From NCBI RefSeq assembly GCF_023715205.1, contig NZ_JAMBNR010000005.1:248001-312000 (forward strand): a stretch of 64,000 bases of DNA, given 5' to 3'. Position numbers and translations under genes: made by a program. Positions 17,007 through 24,948 of the stretch are shown piece by piece (positions within the stretch are counted from its first letter, which is position 1; every line of letters begins with the position of its first letter). The notes beneath the pieces were generated by a model. That model had not been told where the DNA came from. It saw only the letters and a list, made by a program, of their open reading frames with translations, and did not search any database. This stretch comes from Mesobacillus maritimus. GTDB taxonomy: Bacteria > Bacillota > Bacilli > Bacillales > Cytobacillaceae.

Positions 17007-17801
17007 ATGAGTACAACAGATCAAAAACGAGTATATATGAAAGTAGAAAATGGAATTGGAACAATATTTATTAATCGACCTGAAAAGCGAAATGCCTTAA
17101 CTTATGATATGTGGACGGGTTTAGCAAAGTTGGTTGATGACTGTACAAATAATAAAGAAGTAAAAGTAATCATATTCAGGAGCACAACTGAAAAAGCTTT
17201 CTCTGCAGGAGCAGACATTGGAGAATTTAAAACGATGCGCTATACTGCTGAAGGTGCAGAAAAATATAACGATGCAACAATGGTTTTAGAAGAAAAAATT
17301 GCAAAATGTCCGAAACCTAGTATTGCGATGATTTCAGGTTTTTGTGTTGGAGGCGGATGTGAAATTGCGGTAGCATGCGATTTTCGCTTTTCAAACGAAA
17401 CAGGTCGTTTTGGAATTACCCCAGCCAAGCTAGGGCTAATTTATAATACTCCAGGAACAAAGAATTTAGTTGAATTAGTCGGCCCCGCTAATGCAAAGGA
17501 CATTCTTTTTACTGGGCGAATTATCGATGCAGATGAAGCATTACATATGGGACTGATCAATCGAATCTTCGAGAAAGACGCTTTAGAAGATCAAACCTAT
17601 GATTTTGCCAACCTGATAAGCCAAAGTGCACAAATGTCTGTAAGAGGATCAAAGAAAATCATAAATAAGGTATTAGAGGGGGAGCTTGAAGACTCCAAAG
17701 AGACAGCCGAGATGGTGATTGAATCATTTGTTTCAGAGGATTACCGTGAAGGCGTTACTGCTTTCCTAGAAAAGAGGAAACCTAATTTTAGGTACTCATA
17801 A
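17007..17801 (+). CDS. Enoyl-CoA hydratase/isomerase (crotonase) family protein
   Basis: A 264-residue crotonase. The oxyanion-hole blocks are visible as SAGADIGEFK (about 68-77) and GFCVGGGCEIAVACDFRF (about 110-127), with FGITPAKLGLIY following. Its CaiD-like position after a CaiB-like CoA-transferase suggests hydration, dehydration or isomerisation of the CoA ester formed. ATG at 17007 is chosen because GGGAGG is 7 nt upstream; the ATG at 17001 is too close to it. The gap to the CoA-transferase is 18 nt, so the two are one operon. No terminator is seen after it; the next sigma-54 promoter follows directly. Confidence 0.88.
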   Translation: MSTTDQKRVYMKVENGIGTIFINRPEKRNALTYDMWTGLAKLVDDCTNNKEVKVIIFRSTTEKAFSAGADIGEFKTMRYTAEGAEKYNDATMVLEEKIAKCPKPSIAMISGFCVGGGCEIAVACDFRFSNETGRFGITPAKLGLIYNTPGTKNLVELVGPANAKDILFTGRIIDADEALHMGLINRIFEKDALEDQTYDFANLISQSAQMSVRGSKKIINKVLEGELEDSKETAEMVIESFVSEDYREGVTAFLEKRKPNFRYS

Positions 17802-17812
17802 AAACACAAAGT

Positions 17813-17861
17813 TGTTTCTGAATGAAACACTGATAATAGCATGCTAATTCAACTTGAAACA
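17813..17861 (+). promoter_or_regulatory. Upstream activator sites for the second sigma-54 promoter
   Basis: A perfect inverted repeat TGTTTC-N5-GAAACA (17813-17829) plus a further GAAACA at 17856. The elements are the same as those at 7852-7897, and the 11-bp period is kept. They end about 50 bp before the -24 element. Confidence 0.7.
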
Positions 17862-17883
17862 ATAGTAAAACGTGTAGAGTGCC

Positions 17884-17890
17884 TGTATAC
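17884..17890 (+). promoter_or_regulatory. Possible GntR half-site between activator sites and promoter
   Basis: TGTATAC matches one arm of the GntR operators at 14877 and 15699, but the second arm is not conserved. It lies between the activator sites and the -24 element, where a bound repressor could block looping. Confidence 0.35.
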
Positions 17891-17913
17891 GTAATAAATG
17901 GGATCTACATTTT

Positions 17914-17930
17914 TGGCACGATATTTGCAT
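17914..17930 (+). promoter_or_regulatory. Sigma-54 (-24/-12) promoter of the tct transporter operon
   Basis: TGGCAC-N5-TTGCAT, identical in its conserved bases to the promoter at 7944. It gives a leader of about 145 nt before tctC. A weak catabolite-repression-like site (CTGAGAACGCTTACT, two mismatches) lies in that leader at 18011. Confidence 0.88.
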
Positions 17931-18085
17931 AATTAATATTTAGAAAATTAATAATATTTTAAAAGGAATTCGGATAGGAGGTGGCAAATTAGTTTAATTA
18001 ATTCAAATAACTGAGAACGCTTACTTAAAAGGGGTTAGGTTAGAACCAGGGATAGGATTAGCCTACTAAAAAGCGGGGGGAAATT

Positions 18086-19081
18086 ATGAAAATTAAAAAG
18101 GGTCTATTTTTAACTGTGCTACTTGCGATTGTGTTGGTATTACAAGCTTGTAACTCTTCATCCGACGAAGCTGGAACTTCAGAAAGTAAAGGAAATGCAA
18201 CGAATTACCCCGAGAGACAAATTGAAGTAGTAGTTGGTTTTGGTGCTGGTGGTGGTAGCGACAACTTTGCTCGTGCGGTTACGAAAGAATTGCAGGACAT
18301 TTTGGGAGTAAACATTAATGTCGTCAATATGGAAGGAGCTGCAGGAATTCCATCTGCCGATTATGTTGCGAGGAAACCAGCAGATGGTTATACGATTTGG
18401 TCAATGACATCAAACCATCCAGTAAATATCGCTTCAGGCGCTGAACCGAATGATATGAGTGTTTTTAAATCAATTGGACGTGTGCAACATGATACGATGA
18501 CGCTCCAAGTAAAAGCGGATGGGAAATTTAAAGACATTGATGATTTAATTGCCCAAGCGAAGTCTAATCCAGGCAAAATTTCGGTTGGTGGTACTGGTGC
18601 AAAAGGATTCGATGAACTAGTACTTGCTCAGTTTGAGGAAGCGACAGGAACAGATTTTAACTATGTTTCGTTTGACGGTTCTGGAGAAATGACAGCTGCC
18701 TTACTTGGTGGTCATATCGATGTAATCGCAGAAGAGCCTGGCCCATCAATCGCTCAACTTGAAGAAGGTTCAATCAAAATGTTAATTGCCTTTACAGATA
18801 CAAAAATGGAAGGTTTTGAAGATGTACCAATTTCAACTGATTTAGGAATTGACGTTCTCGATGGACAAAATCGAGGCTTCATGGTTCATAAAGATACACC
18901 CGATGAAATCGTTGAAGTGTTAGAAAAAGCGCTTGAAGAAGCCAAAGACCGTCCTGATTATAAAGAATATGAGAAAGCTAGTTTCTTACATCTACGTAAC
19001 GGATGGCTGGGTTCAGAAGATTACGATGCAGAGCTTGAAAAGCAAATTGAAACCTACAAAAAAATTCTAGAAGAAAACTGA
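18086..19081 (+). CDS. tctC: Tripartite tricarboxylate transporter, solute-binding lipoprotein (TctC)
   Basis: A 331-residue extracytoplasmic binding protein of the TctC/Bug family. It has a lipoprotein signal peptide with lipobox LQAC (modified cysteine C22) and a serine-rich linker. The family features YPERQIEVVVGFGAGGGSDNFAR (residues about 41-63) and SVGGTGAKGFDE follow. It would capture a carboxylate outside the membrane and deliver it to TctAB. It is the first gene of a tctC-tctB-tctA-caiE-like operon behind a sigma-54 promoter. ATG at 18086 follows GGGGGG at 18076-18080. The bound ligand cannot be read from the sequence. Confidence 0.92.
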   Translation: MKIKKGLFLTVLLAIVLVLQACNSSSDEAGTSESKGNATNYPERQIEVVVGFGAGGGSDNFARAVTKELQDILGVNINVVNMEGAAGIPSADYVARKPADGYTIWSMTSNHPVNIASGAEPNDMSVFKSIGRVQHDTMTLQVKADGKFKDIDDLIAQAKSNPGKISVGGTGAKGFDELVLAQFEEATGTDFNYVSFDGSGEMTAALLGGHIDVIAEEPGPSIAQLEEGSIKMLIAFTDTKMEGFEDVPISTDLGIDVLDGQNRGFMVHKDTPDEIVEVLEKALEEAKDRPDYKEYEKASFLHLRNGWLGSEDYDAELEKQIETYKKILEEN

Positions 19082-19090
19082 GCAATATAA

Positions 19091-19120
19091 TGGAAAGGCA
19101 GGCTAACCTGCCTTTCCCCA
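19091..19120 (+). promoter_or_regulatory. Intercistronic hairpin between tctC and tctB
   Basis: TGGAAAGGCAGG, loop CTAA, CCTGCCTTTCC forms a strong stem without a T-run. Such hairpins often protect the binding-protein part of the mRNA from 3' decay and raise its level over the membrane subunits. Confidence 0.6.
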
Positions 19121-19144
19121 TTCTAAACAGGTTGGGGGAAAATC

Positions 19145-19651
19145 ATGTTACTAGAACGGACTATTTCTATAATTATGATAGCCTTTTCTGCTTTATTTTT
19201 GGTACAGAGTTTACAGCTTGAAAATCGAACGGGCGGTTTAGTTGGTCCTGGGACATGGCCGGCCGCATTAATGATTTTGATGTTGGTTTTATCAATTGTG
19301 TTATTAGTAAAAACATTCTTGAAAAAGGGAGTACAAGTAAAAACAGCTAATGAGGAAGCCGAGGATTTAGCCAATGAAGACGATCAATTAGTTTATCCAA
19401 AAAGATTTTTTTATTTATTAGGTGCGCTAATTATTTATACCCTTTTACTAGATTATGTAGGATTTATTGTAGATACATTAGTTTTTATCTTTGTTTTATC
19501 TCTTATCTTTGGAGTTAAGCATTGGTCCCGTGGACTTCTAACAGGAATCTTGGCCACTGCTGGTGCGGTTGTTTTGTTCCCAATACTTTTAAATACACCA
19601 TTTCCAAGAGGAGTAGGTATTTTTAGCACTTTCAGTTTATTATTCTATTAG
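19145..19651 (+). CDS. tctB: Tripartite tricarboxylate transporter, small membrane subunit (TctB)
   Basis: A 168-residue protein with about four membrane helices and a charged loop in the middle (about 60-80). The segment GPGTWPAALMILML is typical of TctB. It is the small permease subunit that pairs with TctA. ATG at 19145 has GGTTGGGGG upstream. It lies between tctC and tctA as in other TTT systems. Confidence 0.85.
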   Translation: MLLERTISIIMIAFSALFLVQSLQLENRTGGLVGPGTWPAALMILMLVLSIVLLVKTFLKKGVQVKTANEEAEDLANEDDQLVYPKRFFYLLGALIIYTLLLDYVGFIVDTLVFIFVLSLIFGVKHWSRGLLTGILATAGAVVLFPILLNTPFPRGVGIFSTFSLLFY

Positions 19652-19687
19652 TCTTCTAACTAAATTCCTTATAAAGAGGTGAACTCA

Positions 19688-21196
19688 ATGATCGAAGGCT
19701 TGATAGGGGGATTTGGCAACTTATTTGTCCCATTCAATCTTCTAATCTTAATTGCAGGTATTCTCCTAGGGTTTATTGGAGGAGGAATTCCAGGAATAAG
19801 TGGAACAATGCTAGTTATCATTCTATTACCGGTCAGTTATGCAATGGATCCGACAGCAGCTTTCTTATTATTAACATCGATATATGCAACATCGGTATTC
19901 TCAGGGAGTATCAGTGCAATTCTGTTCCGAACCCCAGGAACACCTGAGGCGGTAGCGACAGTATTCGACGGTTATCCAATGGCACAAAAAGGAGAAGGAG
20001 GCAAAGCGCTCGGTGTTTCCATATTTAGTTCAGCAACAGGTGGTGTCCTTGGGACGATTGTATTAATTTTCTTAACGCCACTTTTAGCTTCCTTTGCCCT
20101 TAGCTTTGCAGCGCCAGAATATTTTGCATTAGCACTTATGGGGCTAACGGTTGTTGCTTCCTTGAGTGCAGGGAACCTTGTTAAAGGATTCATTGGTGTT
20201 GCATTCGGTCTATTTATTGCAACGATTGGTCTTGATAGCATGACGGGAACACCGCGTTTTACCTTTGGCTCAGGACAATTAATGTCCGGAATTGATTTTA
20301 TTCCTGTATTAATCGGGTTGTTTGCCATCTCTGAGGTTCTTCGTCAAGTGCAGAAGCGCGCTAGAAAAACTTCAAATCAAAAGGTGAGAACAGAACTTCC
20401 TGACTTGGGTTTGATGAAGCGGATTTCCGGTGTTATTGGCCGATCGTCCCTATTAGGTATTTTTATTGGGATCTTACCAGGAATTGGGGCGACAACTGCA
20501 GCAATGTTGAGCTATAGTGAAGCTGCCCGCTGGTCAAAAAATCCGAAAGAATTTGGAACTGGAATTCCGGAAGGAGTTGCTGCTCCTGAATCAGCAAATA
20601 ATGCCGCTGCCATGGGTGCAATGGTTCCATTGCTATCATTGGGGATTCCCGGAAGTGCGACAACGGCGATTTTATTAGGGGCCTTTATTTTACATGGAAT
20701 TCAACCAGGGCCACTTATGTTCCAAACACAAGGATCATTGGTTTATACAATTTTAATTGGTTTGTTGTTTGCAAATCTCTTAATATTATTGATTGCAAAG
20801 CCGTTTATCTCGGTGTTTTCAAAGATTTTACGAGTGCCGTATGCGATTATCGGTCCTTTAATCGTATTGTTTTGTATTATCGGTACTTTCGCTGTACGGA
20901 ACTCAATTTTCGATGTCGGTGTCATGTTAGTATTTGGCGTTATTGGGTATTTCCTAGAAAATGCTAAGTTCCCACTTGCACCAATTGTTTTGGGGGTCGT
21001 TTTAGGTCCAATTGCTGAAAGTCAGTTTGTCCGGAGTATGCAGATGTCAAATAACGATTTAAGTATCTTCTTTACACGGCCAATTAGCTTGGTTTTATTA
21101 TTACTTGCTTTAATTAGTGTTCTCTATCCGTTAGTGAAAAAGTGGATCAATCATCGAAAAACGAAGCATAAGGGTGACAGTACAATTGCTTCTTAA
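19688..21196 (+). CDS. tctA: Tripartite tricarboxylate transporter, large membrane subunit (TctA)
   Basis: A 502-residue permease with about 11-12 membrane helices. The two conserved TctA motifs are present: GGGIPGISGTMLVIILLP near residue 33 and GILPGIGATTAAMLSYSEA near residue 260. It forms the ion-coupled channel part of the transporter. ATG at 19688 is chosen because AAAGAGG lies 8 nt upstream; the in-frame GTG at 19679 overlaps that SD. Confidence 0.92.
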   Translation: MIEGLIGGFGNLFVPFNLLILIAGILLGFIGGGIPGISGTMLVIILLPVSYAMDPTAAFLLLTSIYATSVFSGSISAILFRTPGTPEAVATVFDGYPMAQKGEGGKALGVSIFSSATGGVLGTIVLIFLTPLLASFALSFAAPEYFALALMGLTVVASLSAGNLVKGFIGVAFGLFIATIGLDSMTGTPRFTFGSGQLMSGIDFIPVLIGLFAISEVLRQVQKRARKTSNQKVRTELPDLGLMKRISGVIGRSSLLGIFIGILPGIGATTAAMLSYSEAARWSKNPKEFGTGIPEGVAAPESANNAAAMGAMVPLLSLGIPGSATTAILLGAFILHGIQPGPLMFQTQGSLVYTILIGLLFANLLILLIAKPFISVFSKILRVPYAIIGPLIVLFCIIGTFAVRNSIFDVGVMLVFGVIGYFLENAKFPLAPIVLGVVLGPIAESQFVRSMQMSNNDLSIFFTRPISLVLLLLALISVLYPLVKKWINHRKTKHKGDSTIAS

Positions 21197-21222
21197 GTTC
21201 TAAATAGTAGGAGTGAAAGCAA

Positions 21223-21753
21223 ATGTTATATGAATTAGAAGGAAAAAAACCAATTGTAGATGATTCGGTATACTTAGCGCCGGGAACTCATCTTATTGGG
21301 GATGTTATTTTAAAAAAAGATGTTTCTATTTGGTTTAATGCGGTCCTACGTGCCGAAAATGATTCCATTACGATTGAGGAAGGCAGCAATGTTCAAGAAG
21401 GAACAACAATCCATGTGGATGAAGGGTACCCCGTGCATATTGGAAAAAATGTAACGATTGGACATAATTGCATCATACATGGCTGTACGATCGAGGACGG
21501 AGCATTAATTGGAATGGGAGCAGTTATTTTAAACGGTGCTCATATTAAAAGCGGGGCAGTGGTTGCTGCAGGAGCGGTGGTCGGTGAGAACAAAGTCATT
21601 GAGGAAGGAATGTTAGCAGCAGGGGTACCTGCCAAAACGTTAAAGCCGATTCATGATGATTTAAAGCAGCGCGTCCTAGAGGGAGCTTTTCATTATCAGA
21701 GAAATGGTAAGCGTTTTAGAGAAGCAGGGATTATCGCAAAACCTCTCGGTTAA
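21223..21753 (+). CDS. Gamma-carbonic-anhydrase-like hexapeptide protein (CaiE/PaaY/YrdA type)
   Basis: A 176-residue left-handed beta-helix protein. It has the metal-site histidines of the gamma-CA family (HVDEGYPVHIG and the pair in IGHNCIIHGC, about residues 65-91). PaaY and CaiE relatives in CoA-dependent pathways act as thioesterases or accessory proteins that clear dead-end CoA esters. It closes the transporter operon 26 nt after tctA. Together with the CaiB-like and CaiD-like proteins it makes a set that resembles the carnitine caiB-caiD-caiE trio in composition. A housekeeping carbonic-anhydrase-like role is the alternative. Confidence 0.8.
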   Translation: MLYELEGKKPIVDDSVYLAPGTHLIGDVILKKDVSIWFNAVLRAENDSITIEEGSNVQEGTTIHVDEGYPVHIGKNVTIGHNCIIHGCTIEDGALIGMGAVILNGAHIKSGAVVAAGAVVGENKVIEEGMLAAGVPAKTLKPIHDDLKQRVLEGAFHYQRNGKRFREAGIIAKPLG

Positions 21754-21756
21754 CGG

Positions 21757-21812
21757 AAAAAGGTGATGGTCAATGCAGGAAGCCTGTGAAGAGACCATCA
21801 TCTTTTTCTTTT
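21757..21812 (+). terminator. Rho-independent terminator at the end of the catabolic locus
   Basis: Long arms (AAAGGTGATGGTC and GACCATCATCTTT) around a loop of about 20 nt, followed by T residues. Confidence 0.8.
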
Positions 21813-21873
21813 GCTTTTCCCCGTTTTAGAATATACTGAATATACATACTTTTCTTAGAATAGGAGGATTCAG

Positions 21874-22692
21874 ATGAATAAGGCCAATCGAGGCGATGTG
21901 ATTTCGTTAGAAGGAATCGTATGGCAACGAAATGGGAAACATATTTTAAAAAATGTTACATGGGATGTAAACAAAGGAGAACATTGGGCGTTATTAGGAT
22001 TAAATGGTTCAGGCAAAACATCCATTCTAAAGATGATTACAGGCTATCAATGGCCGAATAATGGACAGGTTTCTGTATTGGGGAATTTGTTTGGGAAAAC
22101 CAACATACCTGAACTGCGAAAATCGATTGGCTGGGTAAGTTCTTCTTTAGATGACCAATATCAAACCAGACCAAGTGATACTGCACTAGAAGTGGTTTTA
22201 AGTGGGAAATTTGCATCTATTGGGTTGTATGAAGATATAACCGAAGAGGATGTCAAAAAGGCGTCTGAGCTATTAGAACGTTTTCGCATTCATCATTTAG
22301 CGGACCAGTTGATTTCTTCATTATCACAAGGGGAAAGACGGAGGGCAATGATTGCTCGGGCTTTGATGTCTTCGCCTAAGCTCTTAATCCTTGACGAGCC
22401 ATGCAATGGACTTGATATATATTCCAAAGAAGAGTTGTTATCGACAATTGAAGAAATGGTCAGTTTACCAGGGGGCCCAACATTGTTATATGTTACTCAT
22501 CATATTGAAGAAATTGTGCCATCGATTTCACATGCCTTGTTAATTAAGGAAGGAGAAGTAGTAGCAAGTGGTCATAAATCATCTACCTTAACGGAAACTC
22601 AATTAGAGCAAACTTTCCGGGTGCCGGTTTCGCTTACTTGGGATAACGAACGTCCTTGGATCCGTATTAAATCGTATGCAGAGAAAAGATAA
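21874..22692 (+). CDS. ylmA: Orphan ABC transporter ATPase, YlmA-like
   Basis: A 272-residue single ATPase domain with Walker A GLNGSGKT (about 48-55), the signature LSQGERRR (about 150-157) and Walker B LLILDEP. No permease gene is adjacent. The sequence type is that of YlmA and ModF-like ATPases, whose function is unknown. It is a one-gene unit with its own SD (TAGGAGG) and a strong terminator. It could serve a distant permease or act in a cytosolic role such as translation. Confidence 0.8.
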   Translation: MNKANRGDVISLEGIVWQRNGKHILKNVTWDVNKGEHWALLGLNGSGKTSILKMITGYQWPNNGQVSVLGNLFGKTNIPELRKSIGWVSSSLDDQYQTRPSDTALEVVLSGKFASIGLYEDITEEDVKKASELLERFRIHHLADQLISSLSQGERRRAMIARALMSSPKLLILDEPCNGLDIYSKEELLSTIEEMVSLPGGPTLLYVTHHIEEIVPSISHALLIKEGEVVASGHKSSTLTETQLEQTFRVPVSLTWDNERPWIRIKSYAEKR

Positions 22693-22741
22693 ACCAAAAA
22701 GCCTCCTAGTAGTTTTCCTACAATCTAGGAGGCTTTTTATT
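22693..22741 (+). terminator. Bidirectional terminator between ylmA-like and TIGR00266 genes
   Basis: AAAAAGCCTCCTAG and CTAGGAGGCTTTTT pair perfectly, with A- and T-runs on both sides. Confidence 0.9.
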
Positions 22742-22755
22742 AACCAGGGTGTCAC

Positions 22756-23550
22756 TTAGTTGCGGTCCCCGCCTAAAATGTCAAACAGTCCTCCAAGACC
22801 ACCTTCGCCCTTAGAAGTTCCTCCTGTATGAGGAGCAGCTGCGAATACTCTACTCGCCAATCGGCTAAAAGGCAGTGATTGTACCCAAACCGTTCCCGGC
22901 CCTCTAAGCGTCGCAAAGAAAAGCCCTTCACCACCGAATAAAGCGGTCTTAACACCACGTACCATTTCGATATCATAATCTACGTCTTGGGTAATCGCGA
23001 CGAGACAACCAGTATCAATTTTTAAAATTTCACCAGGCTCAAGTGTTTTTTGATAAAGAGTTCCACCCGCATGGACAAATGCCATGCCATCTCCCTCTAG
23101 CTTTTGCATAATAAAGCCTTCGCCTCCAAAAAAACCTGTTCCTAGTTTTCGCTGGAAGGCAATCCCAACGGATACTCCTTTAGCAGCAGCTAAGAAGGCA
23201 TCTTTTTGACAGATAATTTTCCCTCCATGTTCGCTTAAATCTAGTGGGATGATTTTACCTGGATAAGGGGAAGCAAAGGAAACATGTTTTTTTCCGCTAC
23301 GTTCGTTCGTAAACGTCGTCATAAAGAGACTTTCTCCAGTCAAAACTCGTTTCCCTGCTCCAATGAGTTTTCCCATAAGGCCGCCACCTTGGTTTGAGCC
23401 ATCACCGAACACTGTTTCCATTCTGATTCCGTCATCCATCATCATCAGACTACCTGCTTCAGCGATAACCGTTTCACCGGGATCCAGTTCCACTTGAACG
23501 AATTGCATGTCATCTCCATGTATTTGGTAATCAATTTCATGATTATTCAT
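22756..23550 (-). CDS. TIGR00266/AIM24 family protein
   Basis: A 264-residue beta-rich protein of the TIGR00266 (AIM24-like) family. Repeated blocks such as [28 protein letters not shown] and [16 protein letters not shown] are visible, and the C terminus is glycine-rich. The biochemical role is not established. ATG at 23550 has GGGGATG upstream. It is transcribed alone toward the shared terminator with the ylmA-like gene. Confidence 0.8.
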   Translation of the reverse strand: MNNHEIDYQIHGDDMQFVQVELDPGETVIAEAGSLMMMDDGIRMETVFGDGSNQGGGLMGKLIGAGKRVLTGESLFMTTFTNERSGKKHVSFASPYPGKIIPLDLSEHGGKIICQKDAFLAAAKGVSVGIAFQRKLGTGFFGGEGFIMQKLEGDGMAFVHAGGTLYQKTLEPGEILKIDTGCLVAITQDVDYDIEMVRGVKTALFGGEGLFFATLRGPGTVWVQSLPFSRLASRVFAAAPHTGGTSKGEGGLGGLFDILGGDRN

Positions 23551-23836
23551 TTTATCATCCCCAAATGTTTTATGTATTGCTAAATATTAGACGAATAAAA
23601 TTGGAATAAGTTTCATTTTTTTATAGAAAAGAGGCCTATTAAAAATTTTGTTTTTAACTAAATGTTTTTTAAGTTTCTTTAAATTATGCCCAAAATTTCA
23701 CTTGAATTTGCTTTTAATCCTACAGCTTTCTTTTAACCACTTGTTTTCCAGAAAATATAGGGATTGAGCGTTTCTGGGTTTGAAGGTAAAATGTCATTGG
23801 AAGTTAAAAATTGAGCTTCCTACATAGGAGGAAAAA

Positions 23837-24454
23837 ATGATAACTGCGATGGTTCATGGTATAGTCCTAGCCTTTGGCCTCATTCTGCCTTTGGGAGCAC
23901 AAAATGTCTTTGTTTTCAACCAGGGAGCATCACATTCTTTGTTTAAAAGGTCGATTCCAGTAATTCTAACTGCGTCTTTATGTGATACATTCCTGATTTT
24001 ACTTGCTGTCTTGGGGGTTTCGGTTATTGTACTTTCGATTCCTTTTTTTCATACCTTTTTATTAGCAATTGGAGTAATCTTTTTGCTCTACATAGGGTGG
24101 ACAGTATGGTCTACTAAACCAAGTGATCAAACAGGAAGTTGGGAAGGGGTTTCTGCAAAAAAACAAATTGTTTTTGCTCTGTCTGTTTCATTATTAAATC
24201 CACATGCGATTCTTGATACGATCGGCGTTATTGGAACAAGTTCTCTGACTTATTCTGGGCTTGACAAAGTAGTTTTTACTCTCGCTTGTATTATTGTTTC
24301 ATGGGTCTGGTTTTTTGGTTTAGCTGTAGCAGGAAGAATCGTTGGTCAGTTGGATACAGCAGGGAAGGTTCAGGTACGAATCAACAAATTATCCGCTATA
24401 ATAATTTGGGCGGTTGCGATCTACCTTGTTCTTGAATTAATTAAGCTGAATTAA
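23837..24454 (+). CDS. LysE/ArgO-family amino-acid exporter
   Basis: A 205-residue membrane protein with about six helices. The family opening GLILPLGAQNVFVFNQG (about 13-29) and the SLLNPHAILDTIG motif (about 124-136) are typical of LysE/ArgO exporters for basic amino acids. ATG at 23837 has ATAGGAGG upstream. It is a single gene ended by a terminator. A second LysE-type gene of another subgroup lies at 24949. Confidence 0.85.
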   Translation: MITAMVHGIVLAFGLILPLGAQNVFVFNQGASHSLFKRSIPVILTASLCDTFLILLAVLGVSVIVLSIPFFHTFLLAIGVIFLLYIGWTVWSTKPSDQTGSWEGVSAKKQIVFALSVSLLNPHAILDTIGVIGTSSLTYSGLDKVVFTLACIIVSWVWFFGLAVAGRIVGQLDTAGKVQVRINKLSAIIIWAVAIYLVLELIKLN

Positions 24455-24467
24455 ACCTTGAATAGAA

Positions 24468-24508
24468 CAAAAATAAGCCCCCAAGATAGGAGGCTTATTT
24501 TGCTTTTT
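24468..24508 (+). terminator. Rho-independent terminator
   Basis: AAAATAAGCC and GGCTTATTTT arms followed by a T-rich run after the exporter gene. Confidence 0.85.
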
Positions 24509-24550
24509 CATATATTCATTGGTTCTAGTTGTTTTATGGGCTCGTACGGA

Positions 24551-24868
24551 CTACCCTTTTCCATTCATGGTACGATAAATCTGTGTTTGGAGACTCCCCT
24601 GGACAACATTCTCTAGAAAAAACTCCCCAATAAGCTTTAAATATTCTTCGTCATCAAACATTTTTTTATCCTGAAGTTCCATTTCAGCTAATCCTTCATA
24701 AGAAGTAAGTAAAGCATATGTATGATCTTGTCCAGAAATAGGGGAAAGAATTTCTACTTTTTGGTCGAAGTGTTCGGATCTAAACTTCTGGAGTTCGCGT
24801 AAATTATCAATCGCTTCCTTGAACTTGTCTTGCTTAATCTCAAATGTTTGATAAACCAAAACAGTCAT
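24551..24868 (-). CDS. Small protein, possible dimeric alpha/beta-barrel (ABM-like)
   Basis: A 105-residue soluble protein. The order of segments (beta strand MTVLVYQTFEIK, helix with FKEAIDNLRELQKF, strands with KVEILSPISGQDHTYALLTSYEGLAE) resembles small dimeric alpha/beta-barrel proteins such as antibiotic-biosynthesis monooxygenases. I do not recognise a specific family. ATG at 24868 is chosen because AGGGGT lies about 11 nt upstream; the in-frame GTG at 24880 lies at that SD. Confidence 0.6.
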   Translation of the reverse strand: MTVLVYQTFEIKQDKFKEAIDNLRELQKFRSEHFDQKVEILSPISGQDHTYALLTSYEGLAEMELQDKKMFDDEEYLKLIGEFFLENVVQGSLQTQIYRTMNGKG

Positions 24869-24948
24869 TTTTATAAGCACCCCTAAATTGATTTAAGCCA
24901 AACCTTCTTATTAGGTTGTTTAATAAAACAGAAATTATACCATCTAAA

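Noticed and set aside
19972-20328. 118-codon minus-strand ORF inside tctA
   Set aside because: Antisense shadow of a conserved membrane protein; composition is the complement of hydrophobic codons.
23551-23836. Hidden gene between the TIGR00266 and LysE genes
   Set aside because: About 286 nt of AT-rich sequence with no frame, SD or hairpin beyond what two divergent promoters need.
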